DNA from: Prevotellaceae bacterium
GTDB lineage: Bacteria; Bacteroidota; Bacteroidia; Bacteroidales; UBA932
Length of the DNA stretch: 6,212 nt
Assembly (NCBI GenBank): GCA_031285695.1
Contig: JAITVR010000234.1
Span: 1 to 6,212 of the forward strand
Direction of reading: 5' to 3'
The position numbers and the translations under genes are program-made. Under the pieces are notes generated by a model. The model was not told the DNA's origin and ran no database searches. It saw only the letters and a list, made by a program, of their open reading frames with translations. Below, piece by piece: positions 1 through 5,670 of this stretch (position 1 is its first letter; the number at the start of each line of letters is the position of its first letter).

Positions 1-393
1 ACAGCCGCTCATGCTGCTCGGAAGCGCGCAGGTGGCGTGGTTGTAGCCCATAAAACGCCCCGCCACGGCGTTGCCCTTGGCGTTGGCCTCAGCCCAAGTG
101 CTGCCCAGGCTGTTCAGCACCAAAAAGTCGTGCTGCGAGGGTACCCTCCACCCCGCAGGGCAGGGGCTGCCTAGCCAGCTGGGCGCTTCAATGCTTGGGG
201 AGCTGTGCCCGGGCGTATTCCGTCCCCACTGGTAGTGCTCGGTGTACATGTCGGGGCGCGCGGCAAAGCTGCCGGGTGCCGCCACGTTGGCATCAGCCCA
301 CTCCAGCTCATCAATAAAGAGGGAGCCGCTTTGGGCAAGGGTGGCAAGGGGCAGCAGCAGGGCAGCAAGTAGGGTTATTAGCTTATAGTTCAT
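1..393 (-). CDS. Secreted protein with Fibrobacter succinogenes major paralogous domain (3' end outside window)
   Basis: The open frame runs from an ATG at 393 to the window edge without a stop, giving the first 131 residues. An in-frame TGA at 403-405 just upstream leaves this ATG as the natural start. Residues 1-20 form a typical signal peptide (MNYKLI, then a Leu/Ala core, ending ATLA before Gln21), so the product is probably exported. The mature part shows the hallmarks of the Fib_succ_major domain of Bacteroidota and Fibrobacteres surface proteins: a WADANVAAPGSF block (residues 32-43), HYQWGRN (53-59) and PCPAGWRVPS (77-86). The family's molecular function is poorly known. Members are secreted or cell-surface proteins, often in large paralogous sets. 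A spacer with repeats separates it from the channel gene, so no operon is apparent, and I see no convincing promoter directly upstream. Family assignment is fairly sure; the role is unknown. Confidence 0.85.
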   Translation of the reverse strand, partial: MNYKLITLLAALLLPLATLAQSGSLFIDELEWADANVAAPGSFAARPDMYTEHYQWGRNTPGHSSPSIEAPSWLGSPCPAGWRVPSQHDFLVLNSLGSTWAEANAKGNAVAGRFMGYNHATCALPSSMSGC

Positions 394-451
394 AGTTCGT
401 AGTCATTTTTGGGACGCGTGGGGACATATTAGGACATTAAACTTTGACTCC

Positions 452-548
452 GCGGGTTGTCATGCTGAGCCTGTCGAAGCATTGCGGCGTAGGGTTTTTC
501 CTTGATTGCCCTCGCCGCACCCTTCGACAGGCTCAGGGTGACAACCGC
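452..548. repeat. 97-bp imperfect inverted repeat (REP-like hairpin)
   Basis: The left arm (452-479, containing CTGAGCCTGTCGAAG) and right arm (522-548, containing CTTCGACAGGCTCAG) are complementary apart from one extra G and two mismatches near the outer end. A second stem, TGCGGCG (483-489) with CGCCGCA (513-519), continues the pairing inward, so a single strand folds into a long hairpin. The CTGAGCCTGTCGAAG core resembles dispersed intergenic palindromes I know from many bacterial genomes. It lies upstream of the secreted-protein gene on non-coding DNA. No transposase is present, so it is either a passive or a trans-mobilised repeat. Confidence 0.8.
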
Positions 549-609
549 ACAAGTGTAGCACTATATCTTTTAATTTTTAATTCTTCATTTTTAATTGTAC
601 GGTAAGGGG

Positions 610-645
610 CACAAAAAAGCCCGACAAAAGAATATTTTTGCCGAG
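610..645 (-). terminator. Intrinsic terminator, minus strand
   Basis: Read on the minus strand, CTCGGCAAAA (645-636) pairs with TTTTGTCGGG (629-620) over ten consecutive positions around a 6-nt loop. An uninterrupted run of six T residues (618-613) follows almost at once. Two of the pairs are G-U wobbles that would become A-C mismatches in a plus-strand RNA, so the fold is specific to minus-strand transcripts. It probably ends the possible small RNA started near 801, or else read-through from the channel gene at 1102-2337. Confidence 0.7.
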
Positions 646-801
646 TTATGCTAAATAATTGAAAAATTTTTCCTACGCGCGCGTTAGGATAGAGGTGTGT
701 TGATTGGTCTCGCGATACCTATATGTGTGTGTTTATACAACTTGCCGACACTGCCAAGGGTTTGGCAGCGGCAAGGGTTAAACTATGTTGGAGGTTTTTC
801 A
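613..801 (-). ncRNA. Possible small RNA of about 190 nt (promoter-hairpin-terminator unit)
   Basis: This is an inferred transcription unit. It is bounded upstream by a TACCTTTG box (815-808) of the Bacteroidota -7 type and downstream by a strong minus-strand terminator (645-610). No credible reading frame lies inside. The predicted RNA contains a very stable hairpin: CTTGCCG and CTGCCAA with their complements, 14 Watson-Crick pairs with a 3-nt bulge and a 4-nt loop (775-741). It also holds a smaller GC-rich stem, TCCTA...TAGGA (689-671). I do not recognise a known family. The length suggested 6S RNA, but the main hairpin lies near the 5' end and I see no long pairing between the two ends. Alternatives are a long leader, or repeats that only imitate an RNA gene. 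The ends are estimates. Confidence 0.4.
741..775. other. GC-rich stem-loop, 14 bp with bulge
   Basis: CTTGCCG (741-747) pairs with CGGCAAG (769-775), and CTGCCAA (751-757) pairs with TTGGCAG (762-768). The three bases ACA (748-750) bulge on one side and GGGT (758-761) forms the loop. All 14 pairs are Watson-Crick, so either strand can fold. No T-run follows on either side, so it is not an intrinsic terminator. It stands out in an A+T-rich stretch and forms the core of the possible small RNA. Confidence 0.75.
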
Positions 802-807
802 CGGCAG

Positions 808-815
808 CAAAGGTA
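808..815 (-). promoter_or_regulatory. Bacteroidota-type -7 box TACCTTTG
   Basis: The minus strand reads TACCTTTG followed by C, an exact match to the TAnnTTTG -7 consensus of the Bacteroidota housekeeping sigma factor. A TTTTTG stretch lies 14 nt upstream, shorter than the roughly 20 nt expected for the -33 element, so the promoter call is incomplete. Transcription would begin near 801 and run leftwards into the hairpin at 741-775. Confidence 0.45.
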
Positions 816-886
816 CGGAAAATTTGACACAAAAATCTCTACCGAGTTACATAACGGAAAAAGTGAGTAGAATATTGTGTGTGCAA

Positions 887-906
887 CTACCAGCTACCAG
901 CTACCA
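887..906. repeat. Short tandem repeat, 7-nt unit CTACCAG
   Basis: CTACCAG occurs at 887-893 and 894-900, followed by a partial copy CTACCA at 901-906. It directly precedes the composite palindromic repeat. I see no coding role for it; it could expand or contract by slippage. Confidence 0.7.
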
Positions 907-910
907 CATA

Positions 911-1097
911 CCCACCGTCATTGCGAGGAGCGAGGTACGAGCGACGCGGCAATCTCAAGCCGTTGGTTGTCATACCGTGCTTGATACGGTATCTCCCAAT
1001 TAGGGGATTGGCTTCGCCGAGCTACGGTTGCGGGTTAAGCCCGCAATGACAGCGATAGGGCTTGAGATTGCCACGCTTCGCTCGCAATGACGGTGGG
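911..1097. repeat. 187-bp composite palindromic repeat element
   Basis: Nested inverted repeats build this element. The outer 17-bp arms are perfect (911-927 with 1081-1097, containing CCGTCATTGCGAG). A second perfect 14-bp pair follows (948-961 with 1059-1072, GGCAATCTCAAGCC). Inside lie two independent hairpins, ATACCGT/ACGGTAT (972-978, 986-992) and TTGCGGG/CCCGCAA (1028-1034, 1040-1046). The left arm is about 12 nt longer than the right between the two pairs, with extra GAGCGAG-like sequence. Motifs such as GTCATTGCGAGGAGCGA recur as dispersed intergenic palindromes in many bacteria. The element ends 4 bases from the stop codon of the channel gene, so it would lie in that transcript's 3' end and could act as a stabilising or blocking structure. 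No transposase is encoded; a MITE or REP-type origin is likely. Confidence 0.85.
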
Positions 1098-1101
1098 TTT
1101 A

Positions 1102-2337
1102 TTACCCCTCGCTCATGGCGCTCTGAAATATTTGCAGGTCGAAGTGCGGGGCAAGGGCAATGAGGTGGTCGAAAATGTCGGACTGTATGCCCTCGTAGGT
1201 TTTGGTGTCGGTGGTGTTGGTGTAGCAGTACACTTCGAGCGGAATGCCGCTGAGCATGGAGCCGCGCTGCCGCACCATGAGGTCTAAATCCTGCCGAATT
1301 TCCTTTTTATTTTCTAAGTAAAATAGGGCGTAGGCGCGCAGTATGCCAATGTTGGTAAGGTTTTGCAGGTTGGCGTCGGGCGCTATGGTCGAAACCTCGT
1401 CCAGCATTTTTATGCGCTTCAGCGCCTCGCTCACGCCGGCTATTTTGCGGTAGCGCTCCAGCATTTCGGGCGTGCAAAACTTTACCGAATTTACATCAAT
1501 GGCCAGAGTGCGGGTAATGCGCCGCGCGCCAAACTCCTGCATGTAGCGCCAGTTTTTTACAGAATCGTTTACAATAAGGTTGTACGTGGGCACCATGGAC
1601 ATGCTCTTATCCCAGTTGCGAATTTTGACCGAGGTAAGCGTAATATCGTACACCTCGCCGTCCACCTCGTACTTGGGCAGCGACACCCAGTCGCCAATGC
1701 GCACAATGTGGTTGAACGATAGCTGCACCCCCGCCACCAAGCTCGTGATGCTATCCTTAAAAATAAGCATGGTAACGGCCGAGGCTGCACCCAAGCCTGC
1801 CACCAGCGCCGTGGGCGATTTGTTGACCAAAATGGCAACGCACACCACGGCGGCCACAAAGTAAATAACGATTTGAATGAGCTGCACCATGCCGCGTATG
1901 GGCTTGGAGTGCTTGGAGCGCTTGTTGAGATAGACCACGGCGTTGAGCGCGGCGTTGAGCATAAGCACCAGCAGAATGACGGCAATCAGGCTGTATATTT
2001 TGCTCAAAAAGGGGAGCGGCGCATTCAGCACGCTCAGCAGCGCATCAAAGTTGCACTTGCACACCAGCAGCGGAAGGTAGTAGGCCGGGTAGGTAAAAAA
2101 CTTGTTGTACTTCAGCGCCAGCAGCGCCTTGTGGCTTGCGCGCCTTTTAATGAGCAGGTCGGTGCCGTTAAAAATAATCCACTTGCCCAGCCTGTACAGC
2201 AACACCGAAACGCCCACGCACACCAGCAGCACGCTGAGCACGTAAATAACGTTGGCCGCGCCCGCCGAAGAAAAAACTTCGGCAAGCCAAGCGTGGTACA
2301 GCGAGTGCCAGTGGAGTAGGGGGGAGTGGTTTTCCAT
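1102..2337 (-). CDS. ybdG: Mechanosensitive ion channel, MscS superfamily, YbdG/MscM type
   Basis: The predicted 411-aa inner-membrane channel should open under membrane tension and release small solutes during osmotic downshock. Hydrophobic segments lie at about residues 28-50, 74-92, 112-136 and 150-171, followed by the pore-lining helix at about 174-195 (SPTALVAGLGAASAVTMLIF). The cytoplasmic MscS beta domain follows, with GDWVSLPKYEVDGEV (215-229) and RNWDKS...VPTYNL (240-254). The C-terminal part carries LTNIGILRAY (327-336), LMVRQRGS (353-360) and IQSDIFDHL (384-392). These blocks, their order and the length match my recollection of E. coli YbdG (415 aa) rather than the shorter MscS. 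The start is fixed by an in-frame TAA 15 nt upstream. There is no Shine-Dalgarno sequence, as is usual in Bacteroidota, and no clear promoter. Its G+C-rich sequence contrasts with the restriction-modification operon upstream. Orthology with YbdG is likely; gating is inferred. Confidence 0.95.
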   Translation of the reverse strand: MENHSPLLHWHSLYHAWLAEVFSSAGAANVIYVLSVLLVCVGVSVLLYRLGKWIIFNGTDLLIKRRASHKALLALKYNKFFTYPAYYLPLLVCKCNFDALLSVLNAPLPFLSKIYSLIAVILLVLMLNAALNAVVYLNKRSKHSKPIRGMVQLIQIVIYFVAAVVCVAILVNKSPTALVAGLGAASAVTMLIFKDSITSLVAGVQLSFNHIVRIGDWVSLPKYEVDGEVYDITLTSVKIRNWDKSMSMVPTYNLIVNDSVKNWRYMQEFGARRITRTLAIDVNSVKFCTPEMLERYRKIAGVSEALKRIKMLDEVSTIAPDANLQNLTNIGILRAYALFYLENKKEIRQDLDLMVRQRGSMLSGIPLEVYCYTNTTDTKTYEGIQSDIFDHLIALAPHFDLQIFQSAMSEG

Positions 2338-2420
2338 AAAAACGGAATTTTAGCGAGAAATGTGTAAGCTATCGGAAACGCCCACTAGTTGGTGGGTAAT
2401 ATGCGCTAACTTTGCTGTGT

Positions 2421-3107
2421 TCATGGCGTGACAAAAGTGCCGAATTCTGTTTGGTGTGGAATTGTCAGAGAAAAGACGTCGTCCTCTAATGATATTTCCA
2501 CTTGTGGGACGACTTCTTTTATTTTATTTAATGCTTTGTAAAAATACATTTCGCTGATTTCACAAGCCGTCAAACTTATGCCTGCATTATAACAAGCAAT
2601 TGCGATTGTTCCACTCCCTAAATGCGTATCTAAAATTCTGTCCGTTGGCTTCGCATACATTTTTAAAAGCCATTCGTATAACTCAACAGGTTTTTGTGTT
2701 GGGTGAATTTTATTTCTGTTTTTGCGTACACTGAAATGAAAAATTTTTGACGGACGGTCAAGCGAAGACCACGCCATTTCTGCCATTGAAAAATTATTTA
2801 ATGTTTCGGGTTGATTTTTATCCCAAATAATAAAACCTTTATTATATTCATTTCTTGCCCAAAGTTGCCCAAAATAATTACCTCCCCAAATTATCTGATT
2901 TTTTGAAACACGAAACAATTCTTTAAAATACTCATTATTCGGTTTGTTATCCCATTGACTATATTCGTCTTTATTAAATTTATGGTCTCCACCTCGTGGA
3001 GTTCTATTCAAAATTCCATACGGTGGGTCAACTATTGCGAGGTCAAAATATTTATTAGGATACCTTGTCATTAACTGCATGTTATCTTCGTGTGTGATTG
3101 TTATCAT
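2421..3107 (-). CDS. DNA amino-methyltransferase, beta class (likely N6-adenine), second modification enzyme of the system
   Basis: The 228-aa S-adenosylmethionine-dependent enzyme should methylate an exocyclic amino group in the target of the neighbouring endonuclease. The catalytic motif IV, DPPY, is at residues 27-30, followed by HPTQKP (135-140). The cofactor-binding motif I, DTHLGSGT (160-167), comes last, with a likely ribose-binding acid E183. Catalytic motif before cofactor motif defines the beta class (N6/N4 MTase domain). DPPY rather than SPPY favours adenine over cytosine as substrate, though this is not absolute. The region between about 35 and 130 probably recognises DNA. The start ATG overlaps the endonuclease stop as ATGA (3104-3107), which implies translational coupling. 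It is the last gene of the operon. The sequence is A+T-rich like its two partners and unlike the downstream channel gene. Function is confident; the target base is inferred. Confidence 0.92.
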   Translation of the reverse strand: MITITHEDNMQLMTRYPNKYFDLAIVDPPYGILNRTPRGGDHKFNKDEYSQWDNKPNNEYFKELFRVSKNQIIWGGNYFGQLWARNEYNKGFIIWDKNQPETLNNFSMAEMAWSSLDRPSKIFHFSVRKNRNKIHPTQKPVELYEWLLKMYAKPTDRILDTHLGSGTIAIACYNAGISLTACEISEMYFYKALNKIKEVVPQVEISLEDDVFSLTIPHQTEFGTFVTP

Positions 3108-4552
3108 ATTCTAGAAGTTGCAAATTTAGAAAGTGTCATATCTGAAATATTGCGGCTAATATCTTTGCCAAGATTGTCAATAATGATATTGTGAAAATCG
3201 GCATAGTCTATTTCCCGTACATCGTTATCAATGCAGTTGTAAAGATATTCGGCAAAGGTGCTTGCTAAAATTATCACATTTGGTGTTCCTGCAATATCAC
3301 GCTTTGCGGCCGGCACATATCGAGGTGTTACTACAATAGTGTATTCGCCACCGATTTCCTCCCTGTGTTCTCGCAATCGTCCTACGCTGATACCCAAAAG
3401 TTTGTTTGCAGTGGATTTTGATTCTACGGCAAATTTCTTGTGCTTTGTGAGGTACAAACATTCAATATCTGTATGCCCAGCTCCGCCAATTCCTTTTGCA
3501 TCAATATTGTAAAACATATTAAATCCATCAACTAAAACATCTTCAAATAAATACGCTGTTTCGTTTTCGGGATTGTTCGCATATTGTTCTATCAATTTTG
3601 GCAATTCCAAATACTTGCTTACTTCTGTATTTTGTTCATCAATTTCAGCAAGTAGCGTATCGGGGTAAAAACTGAAAACTTCTTTCACTACGTCAATCTT
3701 CAATCGTTCTTTGTCACTTAAGAGCAAAGGTTTTTCCAAAAACGGATATTGTGCAAGCATTTGATTTGCAAAATCTTTCAAATTGCTTGGAATTGACACA
3801 CAGTTTCGAGTTATCTTTCTAAATGTGTTTGTATTGCCGTGCTGCAACTTACAAATCAATTCGCCGTTTATTTTATCTAAAACGCCTGCGCTTTGAAACA
3901 AAGTTGAAACATAATAATCCCATTCGTAAGCTGAATTTACATAGGCGTGGCGGTCGCTTTGAAATAATGTTGTTAATTGTTCATTTGACAGTTTTCGCAG
4001 TTCAAGTATTTCCGCGACAAGATTTTCGTATATTTCTGCTGTAACTTCTTTTGTAAAAACAACAGCATACGATACCTCAAAAGCGTATAATTTATTGTCT
4101 AATCTTTTTTCTAATAGTAATTTGTAAATCAAACGAAAAGGATATAATTGAAATTCTTTGTCAGTTCCGCCGTGTGGGTGTTGATATTGCACTGCCCAAA
4201 GCATTGTCAAGAAAATTTTTGAAACCTTGTCTTTGTCTGCAAGATTTTTGAGCAATAAATTTCCTAACGGACTAAACATAAATCTATCGATACTGTCAAT
4301 TTTGGCTTGATAACCAAACATATAATAGGAAAGTTGGTTGATTTTGTGGTTGATAGCATCAAGAGGTAGTTCGGGGTTTCGCTCATTGTAAATCCCCAAC
4401 TCTCGCAAATGCAAATTTAGCCGCTCCTTTTCGACTTTGGTTATTGTGTTTTTTGAGTAAGATTTCAAAATTTGGGCAACTTCACACAACAAGTTGAAGT
4501 CGCTAGTGTGTCGGTATAAAATCCACTTTTTATTGTCTATGCGTAATGTCAT
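3104..4552 (-). CDS. Restriction endonuclease, PD-(D/E)XK fold, probably Type IIS
   Basis: The 482-aa protein lies between two DNA methyltransferases and is the expected nuclease of the system. The C-terminal third carries a PD-(D/E)XK-like core: GHTD (359-362), a beta strand, then VESK (376-379), so D362, E377 and K379 are the likely metal-binding and catalytic residues. E337 in the preceding helix (FEDVL) may be a further acid. A basic stretch, GRLREHREE (391-399), and the strand YTIVVTP (404-410) follow. The N-terminal part (about 1-300) has no nuclease motif and contains RFMFSPLGNLLLK (90-102) and QLYPFRLIYKLLL (135-147). The split into an N-terminal recognition part and a C-terminal cleavage part fits Type IIS enzymes such as the AlwI/BspD6I or FokI groups, but I cannot settle the family by eye. 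Its ATG lies 2 nt after the upstream methyltransferase stop. The role is well supported by context; cleavage has not been shown. Confidence 0.82.
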   Translation of the reverse strand: MTLRIDNKKWILYRHTSDFNLLCEVAQILKSYSKNTITKVEKERLNLHLRELGIYNERNPELPLDAINHKINQLSYYMFGYQAKIDSIDRFMFSPLGNLLLKNLADKDKVSKIFLTMLWAVQYQHPHGGTDKEFQLYPFRLIYKLLLEKRLDNKLYAFEVSYAVVFTKEVTAEIYENLVAEILELRKLSNEQLTTLFQSDRHAYVNSAYEWDYYVSTLFQSAGVLDKINGELICKLQHGNTNTFRKITRNCVSIPSNLKDFANQMLAQYPFLEKPLLLSDKERLKIDVVKEVFSFYPDTLLAEIDEQNTEVSKYLELPKLIEQYANNPENETAYLFEDVLVDGFNMFYNIDAKGIGGAGHTDIECLYLTKHKKFAVESKSTANKLLGISVGRLREHREEIGGEYTIVVTPRYVPAAKRDIAGTPNVIILASTFAEYLYNCIDNDVREIDYADFHNIIIDNLGKDISRNISDMTLSKFATSRI

Positions 4553-4554
4553 AT

Positions 4555-5637
4555 CTATTTTTGAATTTCAGAAACGATTTTCTTTATTAGCAAAGGAGGA
4601 ATACATTCGCCAATACATTTTCTAATCAGTAATTCGGGGGTATCATCGGGAATATTCCAATCGGCAGGCAAAGACGAAAGCAACATCAATTCTAATGGCG
4701 TTAAAACTCTAGCATCGCTGTAAGTTCCGTTTGCTTTTGCTCTACCGGGGTGCACATTTAATTGAGAACTGATTGCATCGTTGCGCATTGTAATTGTCGG
4801 TGCTGGCTCGTCCCAATTTATACGGCGGTATGTTGTATTGTAAGCGTTGACACGCTCGCCGTTTTCTTTTGTTGGGAAATGTACAGGGTTATCTATTGCC
4901 GTTTTTCCTGTGGGCGTGTGGCGCATACATTTAATGTGTTTAGACGAATGTTTGCGTGCAAAGTGCCATTTAATTTTTGATTTTTCTCCTGACTCCAAAC
5001 TTGGCAAGTTGCCAATCATTTCGCGTACTGTTACGGTGTTTGACCTTTCGGGGGTTCCCCATTTTCTCCCCTTTTTATACAGCTTAATAATTGCCCTTGT
5101 TCTGCGTTGCGCAACGCCGTATTCGGCGGCATCAAAAACTTCGGGTTCTATGTTATATTTTTTGTCAAACAGCAAAGTAAGGATTTCAATCACTTTTAGT
5201 AATTTTCCATTGTAAGGCAATTCCAACTTAAAAAATGTCGGCACATTTTCAATTAGGATATAATCTGGATTCTTAATTTTGATAAATTCAATGATTTTGA
5301 AAACAAGAAAATTGCGGTCGTCCATTAGCATTTGTTCGGTTGTTCTGTTTTTTCCCGCAACGCTCATTCCTTGACAAGGCGGTGAAGCCAACAAAAAATC
5401 AAGTTTTTTAGGTGTTGCTGCAACAACGGCATTAAAAATTTCATCACTTAAAATGTTGCCGCAAATCATTTTTGATTTCGGGTATTGTGCCTGATAAAGT
5501 TGTGCCCTTTCCGGCAACAATTCATTTGCTGCAACAATATCAATGCCTGCCCCGTCCAAATATTGCTCTGCAATGCCTGCACTTGAAAAAAGTGAAGCTC
5601 CGATTAGTGATTTAGTATGTGCATTTGGCTCCTGCAT
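4555..5637 (-). CDS. DNA (cytosine-5-)-methyltransferase, first gene of the restriction-modification operon
   Basis: The 360-aa enzyme transfers a methyl group from S-adenosylmethionine to C5 of cytosine. The conserved motifs appear in family order: motif I as SLFSSAGI (15-22); motif IV SPPCQG (85-90) with nucleophile C88; motif VI ENV (130-132); motif VIII QRRTR (177-181); a variable target-recognition region at about 182-300; motif IX around RVLTPLEL (310-317); and motif X as IGECIPP (342-348). Motif I has FSSAG where most family members have FSGAG or FxGxG, and motif X has GECIPP rather than GNAVPP. All catalytic elements are present. The length is normal for a single-domain enzyme. An in-frame TAA (5641-5643) directly upstream of the ATG fixes the start. 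The leader is A-rich without a Shine-Dalgarno sequence. A -7-type box at 5663-5670 would serve the operon. It should protect one strand of the target while the DPPY enzyme marks the other. Confidence 0.97.
   Translation of the reverse strand: MQEPNAHTKSLIGASLFSSAGIAEQYLDGAGIDIVAANELLPERAQLYQAQYPKSKMICGNILSDEIFNAVVAATPKKLDFLLASPPCQGMSVAGKNRTTEQMLMDDRNFLVFKIIEFIKIKNPDYILIENVPTFFKLELPYNGKLLKVIEILTLLFDKKYNIEPEVFDAAEYGVAQRRTRAIIKLYKKGRKWGTPERSNTVTVREMIGNLPSLESGEKSKIKWHFARKHSSKHIKCMRHTPTGKTAIDNPVHFPTKENGERVNAYNTTYRRINWDEPAPTITMRNDAISSQLNVHPGRAKANGTYSDARVLTPLELMLLSSLPADWNIPDDTPELLIRKCIGECIPPLLIKKIVSEIQK
4556..4567 (-). promoter_or_regulatory. 12-nt repeated element upstream of the endonuclease start (copy 2)
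   Basis: The minus strand reads AATTCAAAAATA, ending 3 nt before the endonuclease ATG and overlapping the last codons and stop of the first methyltransferase. An identical 12-mer ends 4 nt before the methyltransferase's own ATG (5642-5653). The A-rich makeup suits Bacteroidota translation starts, so this may simply be a good initiation region. A shared operator or RNA-binding site is a less likely option. Confidence 0.45.
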
Positions 5638-5641
5638 ATTT

Positions 5642-5653
5642 TATTTTTGAATT
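5642..5653 (-). promoter_or_regulatory. 12-nt repeated element upstream of the methyltransferase start (copy 1)
   Basis: AATTCAAAAATA on the minus strand lies 4 nt before the ATG at 5637 and is identical to 4556-4567 before the endonuclease. It falls in the short predicted leader between the -7 box at 5663-5670 and the start codon, where it would act on translation rather than on initiation of transcription. Confidence 0.45.
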
Positions 5654-5662
5654 ACTTTTTTG

Positions 5663-5670
5663 CAAATATA
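5663..5670 (-). promoter_or_regulatory. Bacteroidota-type -7 box TATATTTG for the restriction-modification operon
   Basis: The minus strand reads TATATTTG followed by C, an exact TAnnTTTG match placed 25 nt before the first methyltransferase ATG. That predicts a leader of about 20 nt. A TTTG lies 13 nt upstream (5687-5684), closer than the roughly 20 nt expected for the -33 element, so the upstream half is uncertain. No control-protein gene or clear operator is visible nearby. Confidence 0.6.

Noticed and set aside
171..368. 65-aa minus-strand frame rich in Pro, Leu and Ala
   Set aside because: It is out of frame with the signal-peptide-bearing Fib_succ_major protein that covers the same bases, and has no features of its own.
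613..801. Assignment of the possible small RNA to 6S RNA
   Set aside because: Length is close, but the main hairpin is near the 5' end and I found no long pairing between 5' and 3' ends.
887..906. CRISPR array suggested by short repeats
   Set aside because: The units are 7 nt and directly adjacent, with no spacers and no cas genes.
785..1003. 72-aa plus-strand open frame starting MLEVFHGSKG
   Set aside because: Its second half translates the palindromic repeat (IARSEVRATRQSQ is the repeat read in frame), and its start overlaps the region of a minus-strand promoter box. No protein family is recognisable.
1087..2319. Plus-strand frames and one minus-strand frame overlapping the channel gene
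   Set aside because: They are shadows of the well-supported ybdG frame, low in complexity and without family features.
2381..2396. Small hairpin CCCAC/GTGGG between the operon and ybdG, considered as the operon terminator
   Set aside because: Only five pairs and just three T residues shortly after on the minus strand; too weak to call. Read-through from the operon into ybdG is therefore possible.
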